A program made the translations under genes and the position numbers. A stretch of DNA of 40,922 nucleotides from Branchiostoma floridae (lineage: Eukaryota > Chordata > Leptocardii > Amphioxiformes > Branchiostomatidae): NCBI RefSeq assembly GCF_000003815.2, contig NC_049983.1:8804823-8845744 (forward strand), given 5' to 3'. Positions 27,501 to 32,774 of the stretch are shown here, one piece after another; positions within the stretch are counted from its first letter, which is position 1, and each line of letters starts with the position of its first letter. Below the pieces are notes generated by a model. That model ran no database searches. It saw nothing but the letters and a program-made list of their open reading frames with translations, and had not been told where the DNA came from.

Positions 27501-30500
27501 TTATTCGTCTTCAATTGTAACGATTCCTGGATGTCTAACCTTCACAAACATACACTTGAACGTTTGGGGAGCAATGTGGCCGAACGTAACATGTTCACAA
27601 ATGCTAACGGTGTCGTAAAGGAAAAGGGACCCCTCCGGGTAGTTTATTTTACGGACTGTTTATTCCGCACTTTGGGGTGTGACCCCTACGTGGCTGCACT
27701 TGACACACTTTGGCTCTTTTGGGGCAAGGCCGGGCCCTAGATCTTTTTAACTCGTAGTTAAAATCAATCCGGGACCCACGACGGGTACCGATGCAAATGC
27801 GACCTTCACGTGAAGCAAAAATTCATAACCTTTTTGTGTCTTTTCCCTTGCATGTAGCTACTGGATTGCTGGTGAACCCAATGATTCGAGCGGAAACGAG
27901 GACTGTGTGGAGATGCAGGGGAGCTATCAGCAGGCCTGGAACGACCAGTCCTGCCAAATGCAGAACTACTACATCTGTGAGATCAACAAAGGTAGGGCGA
28001 CGTAATCTCCAAGCAGATCCTACGGTAGCATAAGATACAAAATGTAGTATCAAAAGCCGGCAGAGGAGTGAAGCCGACCTAGAGTATGTTTCCCGTCTGA
28101 CTCTCTTTGGTATATTCCTTAGCCAGCTTTGATACTATCTTATGGCACCGTAGGATCTGCTTATGGATTAGGGGGCCGTTCAATATGGCAAAAGTGAAGG
28201 CCCCTAACTTGTAAACAGTCTCGACTTGCATACAGTGTCCAGAAGTACTTTGTTTATGTCTCAAGGGCCTTCACCTTTGACATATTACCCATAGTCCATA
28301 TCACTCGTCATGCGTACTCGGAACAGTGAACATGCTTATTTCTTCTTGCCTCTTCAAATGGGTTGACTTTGAGTTTTATTTACTGTTTCTTAGAGCTACA
28401 TGTTTGTAGTGTACAGTTAGTGGTGTAGATTGAAAACTTACAATATGACATCTCTACTTTTCAGACAGCCCACTTATCATCGACACCTCCGATGGCCCTA
28501 TCGATAGTATGTATATTTCTTCTTTTCGCATTCTACATATCTATTATATGGTTTAGCCGATTGGATCTTAAGACGGAAGAAGTAATTATAACATATATTT
28601 TGATAGCCAGTTTGATATAGACTGCACCAAAAATCTAAAGAGACATGCATGACTGTAGCGATGTTAAAAAAACCCTTCTCATTATTTTTCTATTGATCTT
28701 AGTTCTGATGGTATATCTTCTCCGATATACCATCGCTTAATCTATGATTGAATGCAATAATTTCATAGAAGAAACCTCCAAACTGTACCTTGATCCACAC
28801 TGTATTTATCTGGATCCAAAATAAGATATTCACAAACAGCTATTCTTCCTATGGCCCTTACGTTAATACACAAAATCGCACAAAGGAGACAATCATAAGA
28901 AGGTATATACATATCACAAATAACATACAGAACATAGAAATATTGAAAACAAATCCAAGTTCAACGAGAGAGAAGAAAATATTAGATGTCGCGATTAACG
29001 ATAGTATTATAGAGACTCATGATATTTTAGATCATTTTCCATTACTGGCATTAGTCTAGCTGAAACTACTGTATAAGTTAAGTTGTTCTTTTTTATTCCT
29101 TTTCATCCATACGTGTGGTCATCTGTGCATTTAATCTACATGCAATAAAGATTATTATTATTATACTATTGATTTCGAGCTGCGCTCCGCAATAAGCAAA
29201 GTCAGAATTAGCGCTTATCATCTTGAAGTAGAGAGAGGGAGATATAAGAGATTACCAGTGTGTGAAAGAATTTGTAAGTACTGTACATCTAAAGCAGTGG
29301 GAGACGAAACACATTTTATTTCTAAATGTTCATTCAACCAAACCAAAAGAATCACTCTGTTTAGAGAAGCCACAAAGACTTATCCCAACTTCCCCACATT
29401 GACAGACGAACAGAAAGCCACTTTTCTCCTGAAATCGCAGAACCCACAACTTTTAGAAAAGGTGGGGCCTTCCGTCTCCCTCTGCTTCCAAAAAAGAAGT
29501 CAAACCCATCCTGTTTAGAAATAGCCAACACTTGTATTAGAGTAGAATATTGTTCGTAACTGTCCATTGTCACTTGTACATATACTATGTTTATACCATG
29601 TACTTGCAATTAGCCCTCGGGTACGAACTTGCAAATAAACTTCTGTTATAACCCTTGTGCCTCCACAGCCGGGCCGTGTTACAGCGGGAACGGAGATAAG
29701 TACCGAGGCACGGCCAACACCACGGTGTCCGGTATTGACTGCCAGCCCTGGGGCCTGCAGCGCCCGCACCTGCACGTGTTCGACGCCGAGTCGTACCCGG
29801 AGGCCGGGCTGGACGGGAACTACTGCCGGAACCCTGACGGCGCCGCCCAGCCATGGTGTTACACCATGGACGCCAACGTGCGCTGGGAGTACTGCGACGT
29901 TCAGCAGTGTGGTATGGTGGTCAGGCCTCCTATCTTTATACAGTAGAAGCCGTGTAATTGCACACCTCATTTGCCAGCACATTTGTGCAATTATCCCGTT
30001 GGTGCAACAAAGCGAAGTTATCCAGCTGGGCCGCGCCACCACGGGATTTTGGGATTCCGTGCAATTAACAGAAGTGTGCGATAAATCGTTGTGCAATTAA
30101 CTGGCTGTATATTGTTGTTGATGCTGTTGTTGTTGTTTTGCTTCATGTAACCAAAAACATTAAAGGCATAATCTCGGAATTTTGCCAGATTGCTTTTGAC
30201 ATAATTATATATCAACTACAAATAATCACTTGCACCCCACCCCCGACATGAATTATATTACTAGTATAACGCAAACATGTCCGTATTTGCTGATTCAGAT
30301 GAATGTACTATCATTTTTAGTTTCTTCCGATGTTATAGTTCATAAATTCTGATGACAGAACGAGTTTATTCTGAGACAATAACGTTACATTTCAAACATT
30401 TAAATTTTGAAATCGATTTTATACATTTTTTTCTTGTCTCTAGATGGAGGCACGGACGTACAGACGAGCGCTCCAATCCCAGGTTTGTCTCGGTCTACCA

Positions 30501-32354
30501 TAATTCACAGCCGACTGTACATGTAATTTTCTACATGTAGACTTTACGCGGGTTTGGTGACGATGCATCTGTGTCTGTCCCTTTTCAACTGTTCACATGT
30601 ACCTCCTGTACTAAGGCCAATACCTCCTTAGATATCCTTGAAATATATGTTTGCATTTCATTTGCCGTTGAACAATGTTTTAAAGTTGTGCATGTCCAAC
30701 GAATAAAACCATACTTCCAATTCTCCATGTATCCTATTTCACCAATTCCGCTTTACATCGCGCCACTATGGGATATTCACATTACTGTGAATACACACAA
30801 AGACATCAACTGACTGAACTACATGTACGAAACTAACAACACATGTACACCCACACATCTGAATGTGTGAACTTTTAGAAACATTAATCTTTTATTTATG
30901 TTTTTCACTAAAAAGTTGTTTATGTTTACAGATTACCAAATCCGCCTTGTGGGAGGCGTGTCCTTCGGCCGTGTGGAGGTGTTCTATAACGGCCAGTGGG
31001 GGACCGTGTGCGACGACAACTTCGGTAAGGAGGACGCTGACGTGGTGTGCCGGGAGCTGGGCTTCCCCGCCGCCCTGCAGTTCTACCCCGACGCCTACTT
31101 CGAGCCTGGCGAGGGCCCGATCTGGCTGGACGAGGTAATCATGACGTGTATCATATCTCATCTCTATTTCTGATCTATTTCTTAGTCTAGTAGACGCCGT
31201 TCAATTGCACAGTCTATTTGCCAGCGTATTTTGCGCAATTATCGGGCTGGTGCAGTTATGCGAAGTTATCCAGCTGGACCGCATCGGTTTGGGATATTAA
31301 GATTCCGTGCAGTTAGCAGAAGTGTGCGTTAATCCGTTGCTTGTCCCGATGACAGTGACACGTTTCCATGCCACATCAGTTTTCTTTGCTGTGGCTAGGA
31401 GATCTTCGTACGAACCTATGTTTTGCTTAACTCTAGTTATGTATCAGTAGATGTCATGCTTTGTACCTTGTACAATTGTTGCCCAATTAAGTTATCACAT
31501 TTTGCCTGACTTATAGTCAGAGTAAATTACATTGTATGCACGGTGTACATCATGTACATATAGACTTACCATACTCGCTAGGAGTTGCTGACCACAATGC
31601 CCATTAGTTTTTGTAGTCTACATAAAGCTATGTATGTATTTATGTGATTCCGTTAAACTAGGTGACGTGCAGTGGTAGGGAGATCTCGCTGCAGTACTGC
31701 GCCAACAGCGGGTGGGGCGTGACGAACTGTGGCCACAACGAGGACGTGGGCGTGAGCTGTCTGGGTGAGTTCGAATTCTTTATAGTATACGTCGATGAAG
31801 GTTAGACATCCAGGCAATAAGCAGTTACTCAAGCAGCTGGATATGATTTTGGAAACGGTTAGATGTTTCAGATAGCATATACTGTTTCGTCATTGACACT
31901 GAAGAGATCTGGTAGAAACAGTTTTATATCCTAAGTATGAATTGAAATGCAAAAGACAAAGTTGGTGCAAAGTTATACTTGCCATTTCCTCCACTCCATG
32001 CTTGCAAGAAAAATCTGGAACTTCGTCTATAGTTTATAGTAGTATGTATCCCATTCTATTCTGTCACCGGGCCAGGGAATCCATCAGTTCGCTGTTTTGT
32101 GGACTGTTTGACAAAGGAGCTATCAATTAAATTCATCTGAGCGAACAGGAGGCAATGGTTTTGTATCAGTATCAACGTTTTGTAGATTATGTAGGTGTTT
32201 TATTTTTTATTCTAGGAACGATGAAAACAGTATCTAGAACTCGACATTATGTCGTTACTTTGTATCTTCTTCCACAGAGGCGAAAGATGGAGAAAAGGAA
32301 GCCGTGAAGCCGAATCGCCTCCCGTCCTTCCTGAAGAAGATGTTCGGTCAGTAG
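9819..32354 (+). CDS. secreted mosaic protein: 2 kringle, CTLD, CUB, CTLD, MAM, CTLD, kringle, SRCR (whole gene, 25 exons)
   Basis: Coding exons: 9819-9885, 10433-10672, 11179-11424, 11933-11962, 12525-12679, 13411-13523, 13870-13991, 14477-14687, 15566-15687, 16208-16291, 16903-17057, 17648-17760, 18332-18456, 18757-18900, 19352-19602, 20056-20140, 26274-26410, 27057-27169, 27858-27991, 28465-28506, 29669-29911, 30444-30482, 30932-31134, 31662-31764, 32278-32354. All introns are GT-AG, every junction phase agrees, and the sum is 3354 bases (1117 residues plus stop). Domain boundaries are all phase 1, the signature of exon-shuffled extracellular modules. There is a signal peptide but no membrane segment, so secretion is predicted. 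Three EPN/WND lectin domains point to calcium-dependent sugar binding; immune recognition or adhesion is inference. I do not recognise a named orthologue. Least certain: exon 10 (weak donor) and the exact donor of exon 1 (9885 or 9888, same phase). Confidence 0.88.
10433..10672 (+). CDS. exon 2: kringle domain 1
   Basis: A 240-base phase 1-1 exon encoding a complete kringle (protein residues about 23-103). It contains [32 protein letters not shown] and PWCYTTDP, with six cysteines in kringle spacing. The segment that supplies the Asp-x-Asp anionic centre of plasminogen lysine-binding sites reads [10 protein letters not shown], so both aspartates are replaced. Acceptor TTCAG at 10432, donor GTAAGT at 10673. 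It closely resembles exon 3, suggesting tandem duplication. Confidence 0.95.
10733..10990 (+). repeat. G+C-rich dispersed repeat, copy 1
   Basis: Shares CGGCGTCTATTTGTT, AATTTGTCCCGGTGGACTGC and the GGGGCCACGTAGGGG segment with copies near 12.9, 15.9, 19.7, 27.6 and 32.8 kb. It is non-coding, lies in intron 2 and has the same orientation as copy 2. Confidence 0.75.
11179..11424 (+). CDS. exon 3: kringle domain 2
   Basis: A 246-base phase 1-1 exon, residues about 103-185, starting [14 protein letters not shown] and ending near CAVNAC. All six kringle cysteines are present. Like kringle 1 it has [10 protein letters not shown] in place of a lysine-binding Asp-x-Asp motif. Acceptor ATTTCAG, donor GTGAGT. 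Confidence 0.95.
11933..11962 (+). CDS. exon 4: Pro/Thr linker micro-exon
   Basis: A 30-base phase 1-1 exon between kringle 2 and the first lectin domain, encoding [11 protein letters not shown]. It is preceded by TTTTTCCATAG and followed by GTGAGT. The Pro/Thr composition suggests a short O-glycosylated stalk. Supported by phase, splice sites and composition rather than homology. Confidence 0.75.
12051..12143 (+). repeat. 24-bp tandem repeat in intron 4
   Basis: About four copies of a 24-base unit (AAACTTTGCAACAGCATCAT-like), with a detached fifth unit at about 12218-12241. One frame reads NFATxxSV repeats, and an acceptor-like TTCTCTTTAG sits just before the array. However, phase 1 entry hits a stop within eight codons, so it is not counted as an exon. 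Confidence 0.75.
12525..13991 (+). CDS. exons 5-7: C-type lectin domain 1
   Basis: Exons 12525-12679, 13411-13523 and 13870-13991 (phases 1-0, 0-2, 2-1) encode residues about 195-325. Landmarks are [40 protein letters not shown] and RYICEI. Six cysteines fit the long-form domain. EPN and WND are the calcium-site-2 motifs of mannose-type lectins, so calcium-dependent mannose/GlcNAc-class binding is predicted. The 113-base middle exon has the same length in all three lectin domains of this gene. Confidence 0.94.
12890..13155 (+). repeat. G+C-rich dispersed repeat, copy 2
   Basis: Located in intron 5. Shares GTCTATTTGTTGCCAGGTCC, GGCCGGACTCCG and GCTGCCCGACAG with copy 1. A 113-codon open frame across it is a product of the repeat. 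Confidence 0.75.
13548..13640. repeat. two adjacent near-perfect hairpins in intron 6
   Basis: Arms 13548-13569 and 13572-13593 are perfect 22-base reverse complements separated by AA. Immediately after, 13597-13617 and 13620-13640 form a second hairpin, also with an AA loop and only a two-base internal mismatch. The left arm of the first also repeats directly just upstream (TCTAGAACCTCTGCAAC at about 13529). Confidence 0.9.
14477..15687 (+). CDS. exons 8-9: CUB domain
   Basis: Exons 14477-14687 and 15566-15687 (phases 1-2, 2-1), residues about 325-436. Landmarks are [47 protein letters not shown], then [11 protein letters not shown] and [11 protein letters not shown]. The four CUB cysteines and the acidic residues usual in calcium-binding CUB modules are present. 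CUB domains mediate protein-protein contacts in developmental and complement-type extracellular proteins. Confidence 0.93.
14713..14927. mobile_element. MITE family B, copy 1
   Basis: Long palindromic element with ends of the type TATCCGCAGGGTAACCTAT and their reverse complement, plus inner complementary blocks GGGATATCAAG and TGATATCCCT, and GGTTTCAAAC and GTTTGAAACC. Related copies are at 33394-33562 and 35892-36095. Non-coding, in intron 8. Confidence 0.75.
15458..15522. repeat. (TA)n microsatellite
   Basis: An almost pure TA run in intron 8, about 45 bases upstream of the acceptor of the second CUB exon. Confidence 0.95.
15880..16145 (-). repeat. G+C-rich dispersed repeat, copy 3
   Basis: Located in intron 9, in the reverse orientation to copies 1 and 2. 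Contains CACGGCCGGGCCCC, CAGTCCACCGGGACAAATTT and CCCTACGTGGCCCCATGGGG. Confidence 0.75.
16208..16291 (+). CDS. exon 10: linker exon with possible alternative end
   Basis: An 84-base phase 1-1 exon (residues about 436-464) encoding [20 protein letters not shown] and more, ending TIEFG. The acceptor TTTTCCAG is good but the donor GTAACG is weak. If the donor is not used, the frame continues 15 more codons to TAG at 16336-16338, and an AATAAA lies at 16455. A short isoform ending after the CUB domain is therefore possible. No recognised domain; one cysteine. Confidence 0.65.
16455..16460 (+). promoter_or_regulatory. candidate intronic poly(A) signal
   Basis: AATAAA lies 117 bases after the read-through stop that follows exon 10. 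It could end a short transcript encoding only the kringle-kringle-CTLD-CUB part. The hexamer alone is weak evidence in AT-rich intron sequence. Confidence 0.3.
16903..18456 (+). CDS. exons 11-13: C-type lectin domain 2
   Basis: Exons 16903-17057, 17648-17760 and 18332-18456 (phases 1-0, 0-2, 2-1), residues about 464-595. Landmarks are [54 protein letters not shown] and RYICEI. EPN and WND are intact. First and middle exon lengths (155 and 113) equal those of domain 1, so the two probably arose by whole-domain duplication. The donor of exon 11 is GTGCGT, weaker than average. Confidence 0.93.
17093..17240 (+). mobile_element. tRNA-derived SINE, copy 1
   Basis: Starts about 35 bases after the exon 11 donor. 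It has an A-box-like GTGGCGTGTC, a B-box GCGTTCGAATCC, then CCTTGGGAAAAGAACTTT and CCTCATTCCACCCAGGTG, which match the body of the SINE at 25105. It is diverged and not a working tRNA. Confidence 0.7.
17878..18070. mobile_element. palindromic MITE
   Basis: Left end ACATTTCCAAACCGGG is matched by its reverse complement at about 18045-18060, and the inner blocks GGAAACGATAA and TTTCCGATAA are also complementary. A related half-end (GGGCCCGGTCGGATAGCTTC) is seen at about 12745. Located in intron 12. Confidence 0.65.
18490..18719 (-). mobile_element. MITE family C, truncated copy
   Basis: Begins with the terminal repeat CCACAGCAAGTAAATTTTAT and continues as a near-identical reverse complement of 39590-39832. 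Only one end is present, so it is a half-element in intron 13. Confidence 0.8.
18757..20140 (+). CDS. exons 14-16: MAM domain
   Basis: Exons 18757-18900, 19352-19602 and 20056-20140 (phases 1-1, 1-0, 0-1), residues about 595-755. Landmarks are [57 protein letters not shown] and [13 protein letters not shown]. The four MAM cysteines are present and the length of about 155 residues is typical. MAM modules mediate homophilic or heterophilic adhesion in extracellular proteins. Confidence 0.94.
19725..19955 (-). repeat. G+C-rich dispersed repeat, copy 4
   Basis: Located in intron 15. Contains GGGCACGGCCGGGCCCCTGG, ACAAATAGACGCCGTG and AGTTCGCCGGGACCATT, matching copies 3 and 6. Confidence 0.75.
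20288..21205 (-). pseudogene. 5'-truncated LINE, reverse transcriptase 3' end
   Basis: On the minus strand an open frame of 226 residues (21079-20399) carries the C-terminal LINE block: [49 protein letters not shown] and [11 protein letters not shown]. Reading upstream, FNPDK is followed by a TGA stop (21086-21088), then [10 protein letters not shown] and another stop before a degraded DTAFYG box. The element ends near 20340 and runs into a TCTGTA microsatellite (20288-20337), a usual LINE tail. It is inactive and lies in intron 16. Confidence 0.9.
21294..21545 (+). repeat. diverged repeat (GAGCTACAGAAATA / GAAAAGGCAGA), left block
   Basis: Contains CTCTTCATGAGCTACAGAAA and ATTGAAAAGGCAGACATG, both of which recur several times at 24515-25085. 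Short internal duplication of GCATATCTTATCATATTG at about 21480-21520. Confidence 0.65.
21824..22157. mobile_element. MITE with about 30-bp terminal inverted repeats
   Basis: The left end ACACTTAAAGCTAAGGGCGC is matched at the right end by the reverse complement of ACACTAAAGCCAAGGGCAC; the match continues through CAACCCGCCGT. Internal poly-C and poly-A tract at about 22088-22108. Open frames across it are accidental. Confidence 0.82.
22290..23435 (-). CDS. intronless class A (rhodopsin-type) G protein-coupled receptor, nested antisense
   Basis: A single open frame of 381 residues with seven hydrophobic segments. Visible landmarks: N22 in LNAAVLW (TM1), D50 in VAMSDLLTG (TM2), W128 in TM4, GWNC at 141-144 with a second cysteine at 152 in extracellular loop 2, no cysteine at the top of TM3, WLIP in TM6 and NSAINPVAT in TM7. 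The loop-2 cysteine pair and GWNC resemble the lysophospholipid/cannabinoid receptor cluster, so a lipid-type ligand is a guess. The DRY box reads NSY (98-100), losing the arginine, and NPxxY reads NPVAT. The tail is about 90 residues, hydrophilic and rich in Q, N and P. It lies wholly inside intron 16 of the mosaic gene on the other strand; amphioxus-like genomes have many intronless GPCRs. Confidence 0.88.
   Translation of the reverse strand: MEAGIGLTVICWLTGLLIIILNAAVLWGMIRTQKQRTAHDIFMANVAMSDLLTGIGVLYRIASLEAGETEQDSRNASSALLMYSQVMSASALALLSLNSYVALKYPLFFQSHYQNAKRNAVIAIVASWLVLSLIVFSPNMGWNCIDMPAPACTGYYYTAYHGLLGITILLLAGIMLFTSISLFVAIRQREKKRLEQAAALQANNQGQNQPHNVAQAGVAQKMYKERVYKAKTVMIHVVVSFTFWLIPIMLCIVCLSADVCMALWPFILAVVMTWNSAINPVATIIRTQDLREGIWQSFTAIPRALVAATRGNNVNPQNVQAAQGNDQNLPSGVTDGPEQNVPAQVQTPGHIKTVSQSLTSIIVSESPEPKPEGEQLPKVDV
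24103..24444. mobile_element. hAT-like MITE
   Basis: Left end CAGGGCTCGAAATA and right end TATTTCGAGCCCTG are perfect inverted repeats. The flanks share TTGTT, a possible target duplication, although hAT elements normally make 8 bases. The interior has repeated GTGCAGGT motifs on both strands. Length about 342. Confidence 0.85.
24515..25085 (+). repeat. diverged tandem repeat, right block
   Basis: Several copies, roughly 130-150 bases each, that begin like ATGCTTTTCATGAGCTACAG and end TTGAAAAGGCAGAAATG (near 24520, 24648, 24900 and 24963). A weaker one is at about 25551. The same unit occurs left of the GPCR at 21294. Confidence 0.65.
25105..25246 (+). mobile_element. tRNA-derived SINE, copy 2
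   Basis: A-box GTGGCGCAACGG, B-box GCGGGTTCGAATCC, then CTTGGGAAAGGCACTTTACA and CTTTCCTCACTATGCCCAGG. This is the best preserved of the SINE heads here; it is directly followed by a second, different tRNA-like head. Confidence 0.82.
25247..25540 (+). mobile_element. tRNA-derived SINE, second type
   Basis: A-box CAATGGCCTAGTGGGTAGAG and B-box GTGAGTTCGATCCCGGC, then a non-tRNA body ending with two copies of GAGATGGGCACCGCCC (about 25476-25520). It follows copy 2 without a gap, so this may be a dimeric SINE or one inserted into the other. Confidence 0.8.
26034..26100 (+). repeat. short dispersed repeat shared with 40690
   Basis: GACGTCAGCAAATGGTCAAACGT with ACGGGAAACTTTAT matches GACGTCAGCAATTGGTCAAACG with AGGAACTTTAT at 40692-40730. 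Confidence 0.6.
26111..26275 (+). repeat. 98-bp tandem duplication covering a 3' splice site
   Basis: Sequence from TACAAATGTGG through GATTTGATATGTCTAAGTGT to the pyrimidine tract occurs twice (about 26111-26170 and 26209-26275). The second copy ends in the CTCAACACAG acceptor of exon 17. Confidence 0.8.
26274..27991 (+). CDS. exons 17-19: C-type lectin domain 3
   Basis: Exons 26274-26410, 27057-27169 and 27858-27991 (phases 1-0, 0-2, 2-1), residues about 755-883. Landmarks are [57 protein letters not shown] and YYICEI. The EPN and WND motifs are intact. The middle exon is again 113 bases. It joins directly to the MAM domain with no linker. Confidence 0.94.
27393..27518. repeat. perfect 51-bp inverted repeat with 24-nt loop
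   Basis: Arms 27393-27443 and 27468-27518 are exact reverse complements over 51 bases; the loop is an ATATAT run followed by TTATTTCTTC. A 13-base direct repeat, CATACACTTGAAC, lies at 27382-27394 and 27549-27561. Located in intron 18. Confidence 0.97.
27610..27805 (-). repeat. G+C-rich dispersed repeat, copy 5 (truncated)
   Basis: Contains GTGACCCCTACGTGGC, GGCAAGGCCGGGCCCT, ACTCGTAGTTAAAATCAAT and CCGGGACCCACGA, matching copies 4 and 6. The part with GACAAATTTGCGGCTTC is missing. Confidence 0.72.
28010..28163. mobile_element. short fold-back element (MITE)
   Basis: Left AAGCAGATCCTACGGTAGCA and right TGCCACTACC-type sequence form long inverted ends: the right arm 28125-28163 is the reverse complement of 28011-28055 with few mismatches. 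It starts about 20 bases after the exon 19 donor. Confidence 0.78.
28465..28506 (+). CDS. exon 20: short linker exon
   Basis: A 42-base phase 1-1 exon encoding [14 protein letters not shown] between lectin domain 3 and kringle 3. Acceptor TACTTTTCAG, donor GTATGT. Supported by splice sites and phase only. Confidence 0.68.
28707..28734. repeat. small perfect hairpin
   Basis: GATGGTATATC and GATATACCATC are perfect inverted repeats around a six-base loop, in intron 20. Confidence 0.8.
29168..29640 (+). pseudogene. LINE C-terminal fragment and 3' end
   Basis: Reading [15 protein letters not shown], then [20 protein letters not shown] and SKC gives the cysteine-histidine knuckle found at the C-terminus of many LINE ORF2 proteins. 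[17 protein letters not shown] and CFQKR follow. A 3' untranslated stretch then ends with GCAAATAAAC at 29631-29640. The element is 5'-truncated; the AT-rich block before it (28760-29165) may belong to another repeat. Confidence 0.75.
29669..29911 (+). CDS. exon 21: kringle domain 3
   Basis: A 243-base phase 1-1 exon, residues about 897-978: [42 protein letters not shown] and YCDVQQC. Six cysteines are present. The lysine-site segment NPDGAAQPW keeps the first acidic residue but has alanine for the second. Its sequence is distinct from kringles 1 and 2, so it was not part of their recent duplication. Confidence 0.95.
29940..30106. mobile_element. MITE family D, copy 1
   Basis: Ends GCCGTGTAATTGCAC and the reverse complement of GTGCAATTAACTGGC. 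The body contains GCGAAGTTATCCAGCTGG and GATTCCGTGCA, shared with 31185-31343. Confidence 0.72.
30444..30482 (+). CDS. exon 22: short linker exon
   Basis: A 39-base phase 1-1 exon encoding [14 protein letters not shown] between kringle 3 and the SRCR domain. Acceptor TTGTCTCTAG, donor GTTTGT (weak). Supported by phase and position. Confidence 0.65.
30932..31764 (+). CDS. exons 23-24: SRCR domain (group A)
   Basis: Exons 30932-31134 and 31662-31764 (phases 1-0, 0-1), residues about 991-1093. Landmarks are [52 protein letters not shown] and [12 protein letters not shown]. Six cysteines and two coding exons are the marks of group A scavenger receptor cysteine-rich domains. Such modules bind polyanionic microbial or host ligands; the acidic residues of the usual metal site (DDNFGKED and NED) are present. 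Confidence 0.95.
31185..31343. mobile_element. MITE family D, copy 2
   Basis: Shares GCGAAGTTATCCAGCTGGAC, GATTCCGTGCAGTTA and AGAAGTGTGCG with 29940-30106. Located in intron 23. Confidence 0.72.
32278..32354 (+). CDS. exon 25: basic C-terminal tail and stop
   Basis: Begins in phase 1 after CTTCCACAG and encodes [20 protein letters not shown] followed by KMFGQ and TAG at 32352-32354. The tail is lysine-rich with a short amphipathic end; there is no membrane segment or lipid-anchor signal, so the protein should be released. Confidence 0.85.
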
Positions 32355-32461
32355 GCCAGCCGGTGCCGCCGGATAAGGAAGCCAGCGCCCGGTGAAATAC
32401 GACTTGTACTAGTACTAGCTACCAAGAGAACATCTTGTCTTAAATCACAACAAACATCTTT

Positions 32462-32467
32462 AATAAA
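32462..32467 (+). terminator. poly(A) signal of the mosaic gene
   Basis: AATAAA lies 108 bases after the stop codon, in the expected range for cleavage near 32485. Confidence 0.7.
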
Positions 32468-32774
32468 GACGGCCGTTCTACATACAAACTTCATGGGGTG
32501 GCTATACATTTGTTCACACAGCAATCAGATAATTAATTACTGTAACAATAGGATTAATTCTTAGCGCTCTAAAAGAGTTTCTGATGCTGGGGTAGGTACT
32601 GTCTGCTCTATCTGCGATTTCTTGACTTATGCATTATTTCGTCATGAGTAGTGTGTACCTCTATAGTGGTATCAGCCTCCACCCAGTACCATTCTGACAA
32701 TGCAGCAGTCGCCCTTGAAATGATTAACGTCGTCTGGGTAACGTTATAAAAGAAAAGGAACAAACAATCTAATG

